From: Bacillota bacterium
GTDB lineage: Bacteria > Bacillota > Limnochordia > Limnochordales > Limnochordaceae
Length of the DNA: 64,000 bases
Direction of reading: 5' to 3'
Assembly: GCA_017577405.1 (NCBI GenBank)
Contig: PIUA01000020.1
Coordinates: forward strand, 124,001 to 188,000
Under the pieces are notes generated by a model that saw only the letters and a list, made by a program, of their open reading frames with translations, was not told where the DNA came from and searched no databases. Shown here piece after piece: positions 8,810-15,706 of the stretch (position 1 is its first letter; each line of letters begins with the position of its first letter). The position numbers and the translations under genes are program-made.

Positions 8810-8853
8810 CTCGGCTCTGGCTCGGCTCTGCTCAACTTGGCTCAACTTAGCTC
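8810..8853 (-). promoter_or_regulatory. Candidate TRAP-binding site in the trp leader
   Basis: Read on the minus strand, nine NAG triplets occur in a row: GAG 8853, AAG 8848, GAG 8843, AAG 8838, GAG 8833, GAG 8828, GAG 8823, GAG 8817 and GAG 8812 (first base given). Spacers are 2,2,2,2,2,2,3,2 bases. TRAP (MtrB) of Bacillus binds up to eleven (G/U)AG triplets with 2-3 base spacers in the trp leader. Seven of nine triplets here are the preferred GAG. The last triplet adjoins GACCCG, which can pair with the terminator's 5' arm. No mtrB gene is in this window. Confidence 0.65.
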
Positions 8854-9219
8854 GCCCGGCGGAAGGAGGAGCTCAGCCCACCTGGCCCCCTCGCCCGCCG
8901 AGCCGACTTGCCCCCGTTCTTCGCCGCACCGGGGCCGAATCCTCCTCTCCGGGGGGAAAGGATGGAGCCCGGGAGGCAGGGCTTCACCCACGGCGGGCCC
9001 CGCAGGCTCCGGAGCGCCGGGCGGCGCCCCCTCCAGGCCCGGGGCCCCACGGCCGCAGAGGGGGCATCGTCCCGTCTCCAGGCCCTCCCGCCGGAGCTGG
9101 AGCGGGGCGGCCGCCTGCCCCACCCGGAGCCCCCAGGCCGCGCCCACCTGGCCCCCCAGCCAGAAACCCACCGCCAGCCCCAGGAGGAGACACCCTGCCA
9201 GCAGGAATCCCTCAGCCAC
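8842..9219 (-). CDS. Small membrane-anchored protein with a CPLCG motif, unknown function
   Basis: I do not recognise this 125-residue protein. It begins at a GTG (9219) with GGGGGAGG upstream and overlaps the stop of the preceding membrane gene by 8 bases. One N-terminal hydrophobic segment (FLLAGCLLLGLAVGFWLGG) is followed by a soluble Pro/Gly-rich tail. The tail has CPLCGRGA near residue 52 and a further Cys near residue 98, possibly a partial zinc or redox site. Its last codons and stop lie inside the NAG-triplet region of the trp leader. Low-complexity composition leaves some doubt that it is real, but the start context is good. Confidence 0.5.
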   Translation of the reverse strand: MAEGFLLAGCLLLGLAVGFWLGGQVGAAWGLRVGQAAAPLQLRREGLETGRCPLCGRGAPGLEGAPPGAPEPAGPAVGEALPPGLHPFPPERRIRPRCGEERGQVGSAGEGARWAELLLPPGELS

Positions 9220-9820
9220 GGGCCCTCCCCCTTCCCCGCCCCTTGACGGCCAGCTCCAGAAAAGCGCCCGCGCCCACGGCCGCCACCGTGAGCCCCGGGG
9301 CAAGGCTTAGAGCGGGCAACCCCAGTCCCAGGGCGAGAGCGGGCCAGACGCGCGCCCCCAGCCGCCCCGCCAGGCCTCCGGCGAGCCGACCTCCTCCTGA
9401 ACGGACTGGGCCAGGGGCGCCATCCACGGCCCAATCGGCGGCCTGGAAGGCCCCCATGAGCAGGAGGGCCCAGAGCCCAACGCCCCCCGGCACCAGGAGC
9501 AGGAGGAGGGCGACCGCCCCGATGCTCTCCAGCCAGCCGGGCAGCCGGCTGGGGAGCCGCTCGGTCAAGGCACCGGCCATGCCCCAGGCGTAGGCTGCGA
9601 GGAAGAGGGCCGGGCCGTGCTGGGGAAGGAGGAGGGCGGCCAGAGCCAGGCTCGCCCCCGCATAGGCGAGGCTCCCCGGGCCCAACGCGGCGGCCAGGTT
9701 GGGCACCTGAGCCGCTGCATCCTCCTCTTGGTCGAGGGCGTCGTCCACCAGCCGGACGGCCAAGCCCGTCAGGACCAGCCCCGCCACCGCGGCCAGCCAG
9801 CCGCCCCAGCCCAGGCTCAT
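9212..9820 (-). CDS. Polytopic membrane protein, unknown function
   Basis: This 202-residue, very hydrophobic Leu/Ala/Gly-rich protein has roughly five or six predicted membrane segments. After the first helix it has RLVDDALDQEEDAA, an acidic DDxxDxxxD pattern that recalls the Mg-diphosphate site of UbiA-type prenyltransferases. The protein is shorter than a normal UbiA enzyme and the second aspartate motif is not evident. It lies 37 bases downstream of the GTPase gene and overlaps the next small membrane gene. The ribosome-binding GGGGGGAG abuts the ATG directly, so the exact start is uncertain. Confidence 0.6.
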   Translation of the reverse strand: MSLGWGGWLAAVAGLVLTGLAVRLVDDALDQEEDAAAQVPNLAAALGPGSLAYAGASLALAALLLPQHGPALFLAAYAWGMAGALTERLPSRLPGWLESIGAVALLLLLVPGGVGLWALLLMGAFQAADWAVDGAPGPVRSGGGRLAGGLAGRLGARVWPALALGLGLPALSLAPGLTVAAVGAGAFLELAVKGRGRGRARG

Positions 9821-9857
9821 CTCCCCCCAGGCCTGGACCCGGAGAGCTTCCCAGCCC

Positions 9858-10454
9858 TCAGAGATGGCGCCGAAGATGGCGCTTCACCTCCTTGAAGCCC
9901 AGGCCCGTCCGGGCGGATATGGGAATGAGGGGGACCCCCGGAAAGCGGCGCCGGGCCTCCCGCAGGCCGTCGGCCGCCCCTTCCCGGTCCATCTTGTTGG
10001 CCAGGAGCAGGTACCCGCCCCGGGCCCGGCCCAGGTGGTAGAGCTGGAGGTCCACCTCCCCCGGCGCCTCGGGCAGGCCGGGCCGGCCCACGGCGGAGGC
10101 GTCCACCATGTGGAGGAGGAGCCCACCCTTCAAGAGGAGACCCAGGGTCTCCACCTGCACCTGACGGACCTCAGGGGCTGGGGGGATCTCGTCGGTCAGG
10201 CCCCCGGTGTCCACCAGCTCCAAGCGCCGGGTCCCTTTCCGGCCCCGGATTTCCAGGCTGAGGCGCTGCAGCTCCAGGGTCTGGTGGGGACGATCGCTGA
10301 CCAGCTCCCGCACCGCCGCCTCCACCGAGGTCCAGTGGGCCTCCTCTCCGGCCCTGGCCAGGCGGACCGCCTCAGCACCCAGGAAGAAGGCGAAACGGAG
10401 GCTGAAGAGGGTCTTCCCCACGTTGGGCTTGCCCAGCACCAGGCACCGGGTCAC
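9858..10454 (-). CDS. Small Ras-like GTPase linked to spoVK
   Basis: This 198-residue protein is little more than one GTP-binding domain. It has the P-loop GKPNVGKT near residue 8, DTGG in LVDTGGLTDEI (G3), and NKMD in LLANKMDRE (G4). A late SARTGLGFKEV fits the G5 SAK position. It is not HflX, the GTPase found at this place in Bacillus (ynbA), because it lacks that protein's N-terminal domain. The GTG start overlaps the spoVK stop as GTGA, so a link to SpoVK or sporulation is likely but inferred. Confidence 0.8.
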   Translation of the reverse strand: MTRCLVLGKPNVGKTLFSLRFAFFLGAEAVRLARAGEEAHWTSVEAAVRELVSDRPHQTLELQRLSLEIRGRKGTRRLELVDTGGLTDEIPPAPEVRQVQVETLGLLLKGGLLLHMVDASAVGRPGLPEAPGEVDLQLYHLGRARGGYLLLANKMDREGAADGLREARRRFPGVPLIPISARTGLGFKEVKRHLRRHL

Positions 10455-11434
10455 CCGGACCCCTCCAGGAAGTCCTCGGCGGTGAGGAGCATCAGGTCCT
10501 CCCGGGAGGTTCGCTCCTGCCGGACCAGGCGGACAGCCTGGCGCCGGATGGCCGCCTCCAGGAGGTTCCGGACCTCCCGGGCGTTGCCGAAGGTGGGGCC
10601 CCGCACCAGACGCCGCTCTTCCAGCAGGCGGGCCAGCCGGCGGGGGACGCTGGGGGCCAGCCGGTACTGGCGCTCCGCCGCCATCTGCTGGGCGATCTCC
10701 AGGAGCTCTCCGGTGGTGTAGTCGGGGAAGTCGATCTGGATGGGGAAGCGGGAGCGGAGGCCTGGGTTCATTCGCAGGAAAGCCTCCATCTCCGCCCGGT
10801 ACCCGGCCAGGATGAGGACCAGCTGGTCGCGATGGTCCTCCATCGCCTTCACCAGCGTGTCGACGGCCTCTTTGCCAAAGTCTTTCTCGCCGCCTCGGGC
10901 CAGGGCGTAGGCCTCGTCCACGAAAAGGATCCCGCCCATGGCCTTCTTCAGCTGCTCCCGGGTCTTCTGGGCGGTGTGGCCGATGTACTCGCCCACCAAG
11001 TCGGCCCGCTCCACCTCCACCAGGTGGCCCTGGGGCAACACACCCAAACCCTTAAAGAGCCGGCCCAGGATGCGGGCGACGGTGGTCTTCCCCGTGCCCG
11101 GGTTGCCTGTAAAGACCATGTGGAAGACCAGCGGCTCCACCCGCAGGCCATGGGCCCGCCGTCGCCGCTGGACCTCCACCAGGGCCGCCATCTCCCGGGC
11201 CAGCTCGGCCACCTCCCGCAAGCCCGTCAGCTTCCGGAGCTCCTGGAGGGCGCCCTCCACCAAGGCGGGGTCACCGCTGCTGGTCTCCGCCTGCCGCTCC
11301 TCGCGCCGGGGCTCCCCCGCGGTGGGGAGGTGGCGCTCCTGCCAGGCGGCCAGCACCTGGTGGGAGGCCAGCTCCCCCCGGGCCAGGCGCGCCAAGAGCT
11401 CCTCCCAGCTCTCGGGGTGGTGGGAGTGGGCCAC
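10451..11434 (-). CDS. spoVK: Stage V sporulation protein K (CbbX-type AAA ATPase)
   Basis: This 327-residue AAA+ ATPase is close in length to Bacillus SpoVK. Walker A is GNPGTGKTTVARILGRL, Walker B is GGILFVDEAYAL, and the sensor region LVLILAGYRAEMEAFL with the following NPGLRSRFP arginine finger is typical of the SpoVK/CbbX family. The first 90 residues form a variable helical region. SpoVK is needed for late spore maturation in Bacillus and is made in the mother cell. It lies between the HIT gene and the small GTPase. The GTG start at 11434 has GGGGGTG upstream. Confidence 0.9.
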   Translation of the reverse strand: MAHSHHPESWEELLARLARGELASHQVLAAWQERHLPTAGEPRREERQAETSSGDPALVEGALQELRKLTGLREVAELAREMAALVEVQRRRRAHGLRVEPLVFHMVFTGNPGTGKTTVARILGRLFKGLGVLPQGHLVEVERADLVGEYIGHTAQKTREQLKKAMGGILFVDEAYALARGGEKDFGKEAVDTLVKAMEDHRDQLVLILAGYRAEMEAFLRMNPGLRSRFPIQIDFPDYTTGELLEIAQQMAAERQYRLAPSVPRRLARLLEERRLVRGPTFGNAREVRNLLEAAIRRQAVRLVRQERTSREDLMLLTAEDFLEGSG

Positions 11435-11516
11435 GGTCGCACCCCCGTCCCGTGGTCTTTGGCCCTCCTATCCTATGCGGGGGTGCCTCCGGAGAGGTGC
11501 GGACGCCCAGGGCGGG

Positions 11517-11990
11517 TCAGGGAAACTGGCTGGGCGGGAGCCCGGCGGCCGCTTCCCGGATGCGCCGGGCGTCCTCATCCAGCTCGGCCCGGGTGGGCCG
11601 CGGGTCGAGCCGGTTCCAGCTGAGCTGGGGCCCGCCCCCTTCCAGCCGGCGAGGGATCAGGTGGATGTGGAGGTGGAAGACGACCTGCCCGGCGGCCCGG
11701 CCGTTGGACTGGACCACGCTGATGCCGTCGGGCCGGTGGCTCTCCCGAAGGGCCAGGGCCATCCGCCGGGCCACCACGAAGAGGTGGCCCGCCACCCGGT
11801 CGGGCAGGGCGAACAGGTCGGGCGCGTGCATCCGAGGGATGACCAGCAGGTGGCCCCGGGAGAGGGGGTTGATGTCCATGAAGGCCAGGGCCTGCTCATC
11901 CTCGTAGGCGATGCTGGCCGGGGCCTCACCCCGGACGATCTGGCAGAAGATGCAGGACGGGTCATGAGGGTGAGCGGTGGTAGGAGCCAT
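11517..11990 (-). CDS. HIT-family nucleotide hydrolase
   Basis: From the ATG at 11990 this is a 157-residue HIT protein. A CIFCQIVRGEAPA zinc-type N-terminal motif comes first, then YEDEQALAFMDINPLSRGHLLVIPR. The active-site histidine triad is HLHIHLIPR. Such proteins hydrolyse dinucleotides or nucleoside phosphoramidates such as adenosine 5'-monophosphoramidate; the substrate here is unknown. The frame opens earlier, at 12044, but GGGAGG eight bases before 11990 and the family start favour 11990. This gives a 29-base overlap with miaA. It occupies the position held by hfq in Bacillus. Confidence 0.9.
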   Translation of the reverse strand: MAPTTAHPHDPSCIFCQIVRGEAPASIAYEDEQALAFMDINPLSRGHLLVIPRMHAPDLFALPDRVAGHLFVVARRMALALRESHRPDGISVVQSNGRAAGQVVFHLHIHLIPRRLEGGGPQLSWNRLDPRPTRAELDEDARRIREAAAGLPPSQFP

Positions 11991-12981
11991 CGCGGTCGCC
12001 TCCCGATTGGTGATGATCCGATCCCAAGAGCCGATCCCGCACAAGCCTCTCGAGGACCTCGGCGGCCCGAGCCGGATCGGGGTACGCCTCCAGGTCGATC
12101 CAGTGGATCTCGGGATCCCGTCGAAACCAGGTGAGTTGACGCTTGGCGTAGCGGCGGGTGGCCCGCTTCAGGCGCTCCACCGCCTGCTCCAGGCTCTCCT
12201 GCCCCTCCAGGTAGGGGAAGAGCTCTTTGTAGGCCAGCGCCTGCAGGGCAGTCTTCTCCCCCGCCCGGCTGGCTCCTGCCGCCCGGACCCGCTCCAGGAG
12301 CCGCCGGGCCTCGTCCACGAGCCCGTTGGCCAGCTGCTGGTCCACCCGGGCCTCAATCCGGGCGTACAGCTTCGGGCGGGGGCGGGTGAGGCCGATCTTG
12401 AGGGTCCGGTAGGCCGGGGCCGCCTGCTGCCGGGCCTCCCGCTGCAGCTCAGTGATGGGCCGCCCGGTCCGCTCGTACACCTCCAGGGCCCGGATCACCC
12501 GGCGCAAGTCCCGGGGGGCAAGCCGCTGGGCGGCCTCCGGATCCACCTGGGCCAGCCGGCGGTACAGGGCCTCGGGCCCCTGCTCCTCCGCTTCCCGGGC
12601 CAGCCGGGCTCGGAGTTCCAAGTCCTCCCCCTCATCGGGGAAGAGGAGCGGCTCCAGGACCGCCTGGATGTAGAGGCCTGTGCCGCCGCTCAGGATGGGC
12701 AGCTTCCCCCGCCGGTGGATCTCCGCGATGGCCTGTCGGGCCAGGCGCTGGTACCGGGCCACCGTAAACCGCTCCCCCGGATCGGCCACGTCGATGAGGT
12801 GGTGGGGGACCCGCTGGCGCTCCGCGGGGGACGGCTTGGCCGTGCCCACATCCAGCCCCCGGTAGACCTGCATGGAGTCGGCCGAGACCACCTCCCCGTC
12901 GAGCCGGGGGGCCAGCTCCAGGAGGACCGCGGTCTTGCCCACCGCGGTCGGTCCCACCACCACCAGCAGGGGGGCGCCCAT
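11962..12981 (-). CDS. miaA: tRNA dimethylallyltransferase
   Basis: This enzyme adds a dimethylallyl group to A37 of tRNAs that read UNN codons. It is 339 residues from the ATG at 12981. The P-loop GPTAVGKTAVLLELA, SADSMQVYRGLDVGTAKPS, PHHLIDVADP and LSGGTGLYIQAVLEPL are all family signatures, and the C-terminal part keeps the tRNA-binding KRATRRYAKRQLTWFRRD motif. The start codon overlaps the stop of the upstream methyltransferase as TGATG. MiaB, encoded upstream at 18385-19758, methylthiolates the same nucleotide. Confidence 0.95.
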   Translation of the reverse strand: MGAPLLVVVGPTAVGKTAVLLELAPRLDGEVVSADSMQVYRGLDVGTAKPSPAERQRVPHHLIDVADPGERFTVARYQRLARQAIAEIHRRGKLPILSGGTGLYIQAVLEPLLFPDEGEDLELRARLAREAEEQGPEALYRRLAQVDPEAAQRLAPRDLRRVIRALEVYERTGRPITELQREARQQAAPAYRTLKIGLTRPRPKLYARIEARVDQQLANGLVDEARRLLERVRAAGASRAGEKTALQALAYKELFPYLEGQESLEQAVERLKRATRRYAKRQLTWFRRDPEIHWIDLEAYPDPARAAEVLERLVRDRLLGSDHHQSGGDRDGSYHRSPS

Positions 12982-13808
12982 CACGGCAGGGCCTCCCAGA
13001 TACCGTAGGCGACCCGGCCCGAGCGCCGCCCTTCCACGTGCTGGGCGCCCAGCTCCTCGAACACGGGGCTCCCCTTGCGCTCCTTGAGCACCACCCGCCG
13101 CCGGGCGACCCGCCGGGCCTGGGCGATCACCTCCGGGGTGACCGGTCGGGGATCGGCCAGGAGCCGCCAAGGGGCCATGGGGGCCGACTGGGCCACCGGG
13201 TCCCGGAACATGGGGTCGAAGTAGATGACGTCGAAGCTCTTGGCCTCCGCCTGGGCCAGGAAAGAGCCGTGGTCCGTGTGGAGGATCTCAATCCGCCGCA
13301 TCGCCTCCTCCACCGCCGGGATGGGTCCCTGGTAGTGGGCCATCCCCCACCGGGTCAGCGCGGCCAGCTCCCGGACCGACTCCAGCCCCACCACCCGTCC
13401 CTGGGGGCCCACCACGAAGGAGGCGACGATGGCATCGGAGCCAACCCCCACCGTCGCGTCCAAGACGCTCATCCCCGGCTCCAGGCCCATGGCCCGCACC
13501 ATGGGGTCCGAGCCGCCCCGGAGCAGGCCCTTCACCCTCTGGACGGAGGTGCTGGGGTGGAAGAAGAGCCGCTCCGGCTGCCGCCCCGCCCGAGCGACCC
13601 AGAGGGTCAGGTGCTCTCGGTTGACCACCAGGACCGCCTCATACTGGCCGCCGGCGAGCCAGTGGTCCAGGCTCTGCCGGCGAGGTTCGAAGGGCACCCC
13701 CAGCTCCGCGGCCAGGGCCCGGGCGACCTCCTCCTCTTGGGACCGGGCCTGACGGGAGGTGGTGACACAGCTCCGCCAGGCGACCTTGGCCTCTGCCGTT
13801 GCTTCCAT
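12981..13808 (-). CDS. Class I SAM-dependent methyltransferase, RsmJ-like
   Basis: This 275-residue protein is a Rossmann-fold methyltransferase. Motif I is VLDATVGVGSDA, motif II GLESVREL, and motif IV is DVIYFDPMFRDP. The YFDPMF form and overall layout resemble RsmJ (YhiQ), which makes m2G1516 in 16S rRNA, so rRNA is a plausible target; this is inference. An N-terminal domain of about 90 residues (VTTSRQARSQEEEVARALA onward) precedes it. The ATG at 13808 lies just past the mutL stop with GAGGGTGA upstream. It is wedged between mutL and miaA, which are usually adjacent in Firmicutes. Confidence 0.8.
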   Translation of the reverse strand: MEATAEAKVAWRSCVTTSRQARSQEEEVARALAAELGVPFEPRRQSLDHWLAGGQYEAVLVVNREHLTLWVARAGRQPERLFFHPSTSVQRVKGLLRGGSDPMVRAMGLEPGMSVLDATVGVGSDAIVASFVVGPQGRVVGLESVRELAALTRWGMAHYQGPIPAVEEAMRRIEILHTDHGSFLAQAEAKSFDVIYFDPMFRDPVAQSAPMAPWRLLADPRPVTPEVIAQARRVARRRVVLKERKGSPVFEELGAQHVEGRRSGRVAYGIWEALP

Positions 13809-13810
13809 GC

Positions 13811-15706
13811 TCACCCTCTTCGCCCGAACCTCCTTTCCAGATCGCTCCAGGGATGGGAGAGGGCCGTCGGCCGGCCGTGGGGGCAGGTGAAGGGGACGTC
13901 GGTGGCAGCCAGGTCCTGCAGGAGCCGGTCCATCTGCTCTTGGGTGAGGGCATCCCCCGCCTTCACCGCCGCCTTGCAGGCGAGCAAGGCCAGAACCCGG
14001 TCGGGCTGGCGCCGGCCTTCCCGCTGCCACAGCTCCAGGAGCTCATCCACCGCCGCCTCCAGGCGGCCGCCGTCGGCGAGACCGGCCAGGTGGACGGGCA
14101 GGGCCGTCACCCGCAGGCTGTGGCGGCCGAAGGGTTCCAGGCCGAAGCCCAGCTGGGCCAGTTCCTCCCGGCTCTCCCAGAAGAGCTCGAAGCGTTCCGG
14201 CCCCAGCTCCAAGGGGATGGGCACCAGGAGAGGCTGCTGCACCGGCGGCTCAGAACCCGCTCGCCGGAGGCGGTCGAAGAGGATCCGCTCGTGGGCCGCG
14301 TGCTGGTCGATCAGCCAGAGCCCGTCGTCCGCCTCGGCCACCAGGTAGGTCCGCCCCAGCTGGCCCAACACCCGGCAGGTGCGGAGCAGGCGGCGGAAGG
14401 CCTGGGTCTCATCGGGCGGCAGCTCCTTCCCCGCCCCAGCCGCTCCCGCCTCCCGCTCCCCCCCGGGCTCCGGCACGGCGAGCGTCGCCGGCAGAGCAAC
14501 CTCGTCCACCCCGGCCGCCGCGGCCACCTCGGGGCCCGGGGCGGCCCGTCTCCAGCCCTCCGTCGCCCCCACGGCGGGAGCGACGTCCCGCACCTCGCCG
14601 GGGAAGAGCCGCCCCGTCTCGTAGAGGCTCGCCCGATCGGGACGGCCCCCGTCCAGGCCCTGCCCGGCCCCGGCCTCTCCCTCCCATTCCACCCGCACCA
14701 GCCGCCGGCCCAGGTTGGCGCCCGCCAGCCGCTCCCGGACCGCCCGGACCACCAGGCCGAAGAGCTCCCGCTCCCGGCGAAGCCGCACCTCGGTCTTGGC
14801 CGGGTGGACGTTGACGTCCACCTCCGCCGGGTCCAGGCCCACGTGGAGAATGAAGACGGGGTACTGCCGGGTCATGAGCAGGCCCTCATAGCCCCGCTCC
14901 ACCGCCGCGCCCAGAGGCGAGCTGTGCACCCACCGCCGGTTGATGAAGAGGTGCTGGCCGCTCCGGTCCCGGCGGGCCATGTCGGGCGGGCCCAGGAAAC
15001 CCGAGAGGGTGATGCCCGCCCCGTCCGCCTCCAGCTCGATCAGGCGCCGGGCCCTCTCCCGGCCGAAGACGGCCGCCACCGCCTCCCGAGGATCCCCGTC
15101 CCCTGACGTTCGCAGGCTCTCCCGCCCCTCCACCCAGAGCTCGAACGCAACCTCCGGGTAGGCCAGGGCCATCTCGGTCACCACCGCCACCGCCCGGCGC
15201 CGTTCGGTGGCCGTCGTCTTCAGGAACCGGAGGCGGGCGGGGGTGTTGAAGAAGAGGTCCCGGACCTCCACCTCCGTCCCCTCAGGCCCGCCAGCGGGGG
15301 CGAGAGCCTGAAACCGGCCGCCCTCCCAGGTGATGACCGCCCCTTCCGCGGTCCCCCGGGGCCGGGAGCGGAAGCGGACCCGAGCCACGGCCCCAATGCT
15401 GGGCAAGGCTTCCCCGCGAAAGCCCAAGCTGGTGATGGCGTCCAGATCCTCAGGCCGGTGAATCTTGCTGGTGGCATGCCGTTCGAAGACCAGAGGGAGC
15501 TGGTCCGCAGGCACCCCCATCCCGTCGTCCAAGACCCGGATCCGGGTCTTGCCCCCCTCCTCCAGCTCCACCCGGATCCGGCGGGCTCCGGCGTCCAGGG
15601 CGTTCTCCACCAGCTCCTTCACCACCGAGGCGGGCCGCTCCACCACCTCGCCGGCGGCGATCCGGTTGACCAGCTGGTCGTCCAGCCGCCTGATGACGGG
15701 CCCCAT
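13811..15706 (-). CDS. mutL: DNA mismatch repair protein MutL
   Basis: This 631-residue protein has the N-terminal GHKL ATPase: GEVVERPASVVKELVENALDAGA, DDGMG, LGFRGEALPSIG and the transducer domain. A Gly/Ala/Glu-rich linker runs from about 350 to 430. The C-terminal domain keeps the nicking-endonuclease motifs DQHAAHE (467-473), ACKAAVKAGDAL and CPHGRPT. The last acid of DQHA(X)2E(X)4E is Asp478 instead of Glu. Strand discrimination without MutH through this latent endonuclease is the rule in Firmicutes. The ATG overlaps the mutS stop as TGATG. Confidence 0.96.
   Translation of the reverse strand: MGPVIRRLDDQLVNRIAAGEVVERPASVVKELVENALDAGARRIRVELEEGGKTRIRVLDDGMGVPADQLPLVFERHATSKIHRPEDLDAITSLGFRGEALPSIGAVARVRFRSRPRGTAEGAVITWEGGRFQALAPAGGPEGTEVEVRDLFFNTPARLRFLKTTATERRRAVAVVTEMALAYPEVAFELWVEGRESLRTSGDGDPREAVAAVFGRERARRLIELEADGAGITLSGFLGPPDMARRDRSGQHLFINRRWVHSSPLGAAVERGYEGLLMTRQYPVFILHVGLDPAEVDVNVHPAKTEVRLRRERELFGLVVRAVRERLAGANLGRRLVRVEWEGEAGAGQGLDGGRPDRASLYETGRLFPGEVRDVAPAVGATEGWRRAAPGPEVAAAAGVDEVALPATLAVPEPGGEREAGAAGAGKELPPDETQAFRRLLRTCRVLGQLGRTYLVAEADDGLWLIDQHAAHERILFDRLRRAGSEPPVQQPLLVPIPLELGPERFELFWESREELAQLGFGLEPFGRHSLRVTALPVHLAGLADGGRLEAAVDELLELWQREGRRQPDRVLALLACKAAVKAGDALTQEQMDRLLQDLAATDVPFTCPHGRPTALSHPWSDLERRFGRRG

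Noticed and set aside
8718-8853. T-box riboswitch or tryptophan-codon leader peptide before trpE
   Set aside because: No T-box AGGGTGG-type sequence and no short open frame with repeated Trp codons were found. The NAG-triplet array explains the region better.
8790-9593. Plus-strand frame of 267 codons starting in the trp leader, with AGGAGG before its GTG
   Set aside because: The AGGAGG is fortuitous. The product is Pro/Ala/Arg low-complexity and antisense to the trp leader and membrane genes.
11962-13170. Long N-terminal extension of miaA (frame open to 13170), and similar extensions of truB, uppS, frr, rbfA, cdsA and the RsmJ-like gene
   Set aside because: The extensions are Pro/Gly/Arg-rich, overlap the upstream gene, and lack homology. 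Internal starts with ribosome sites and stop/start overlaps fit the families.
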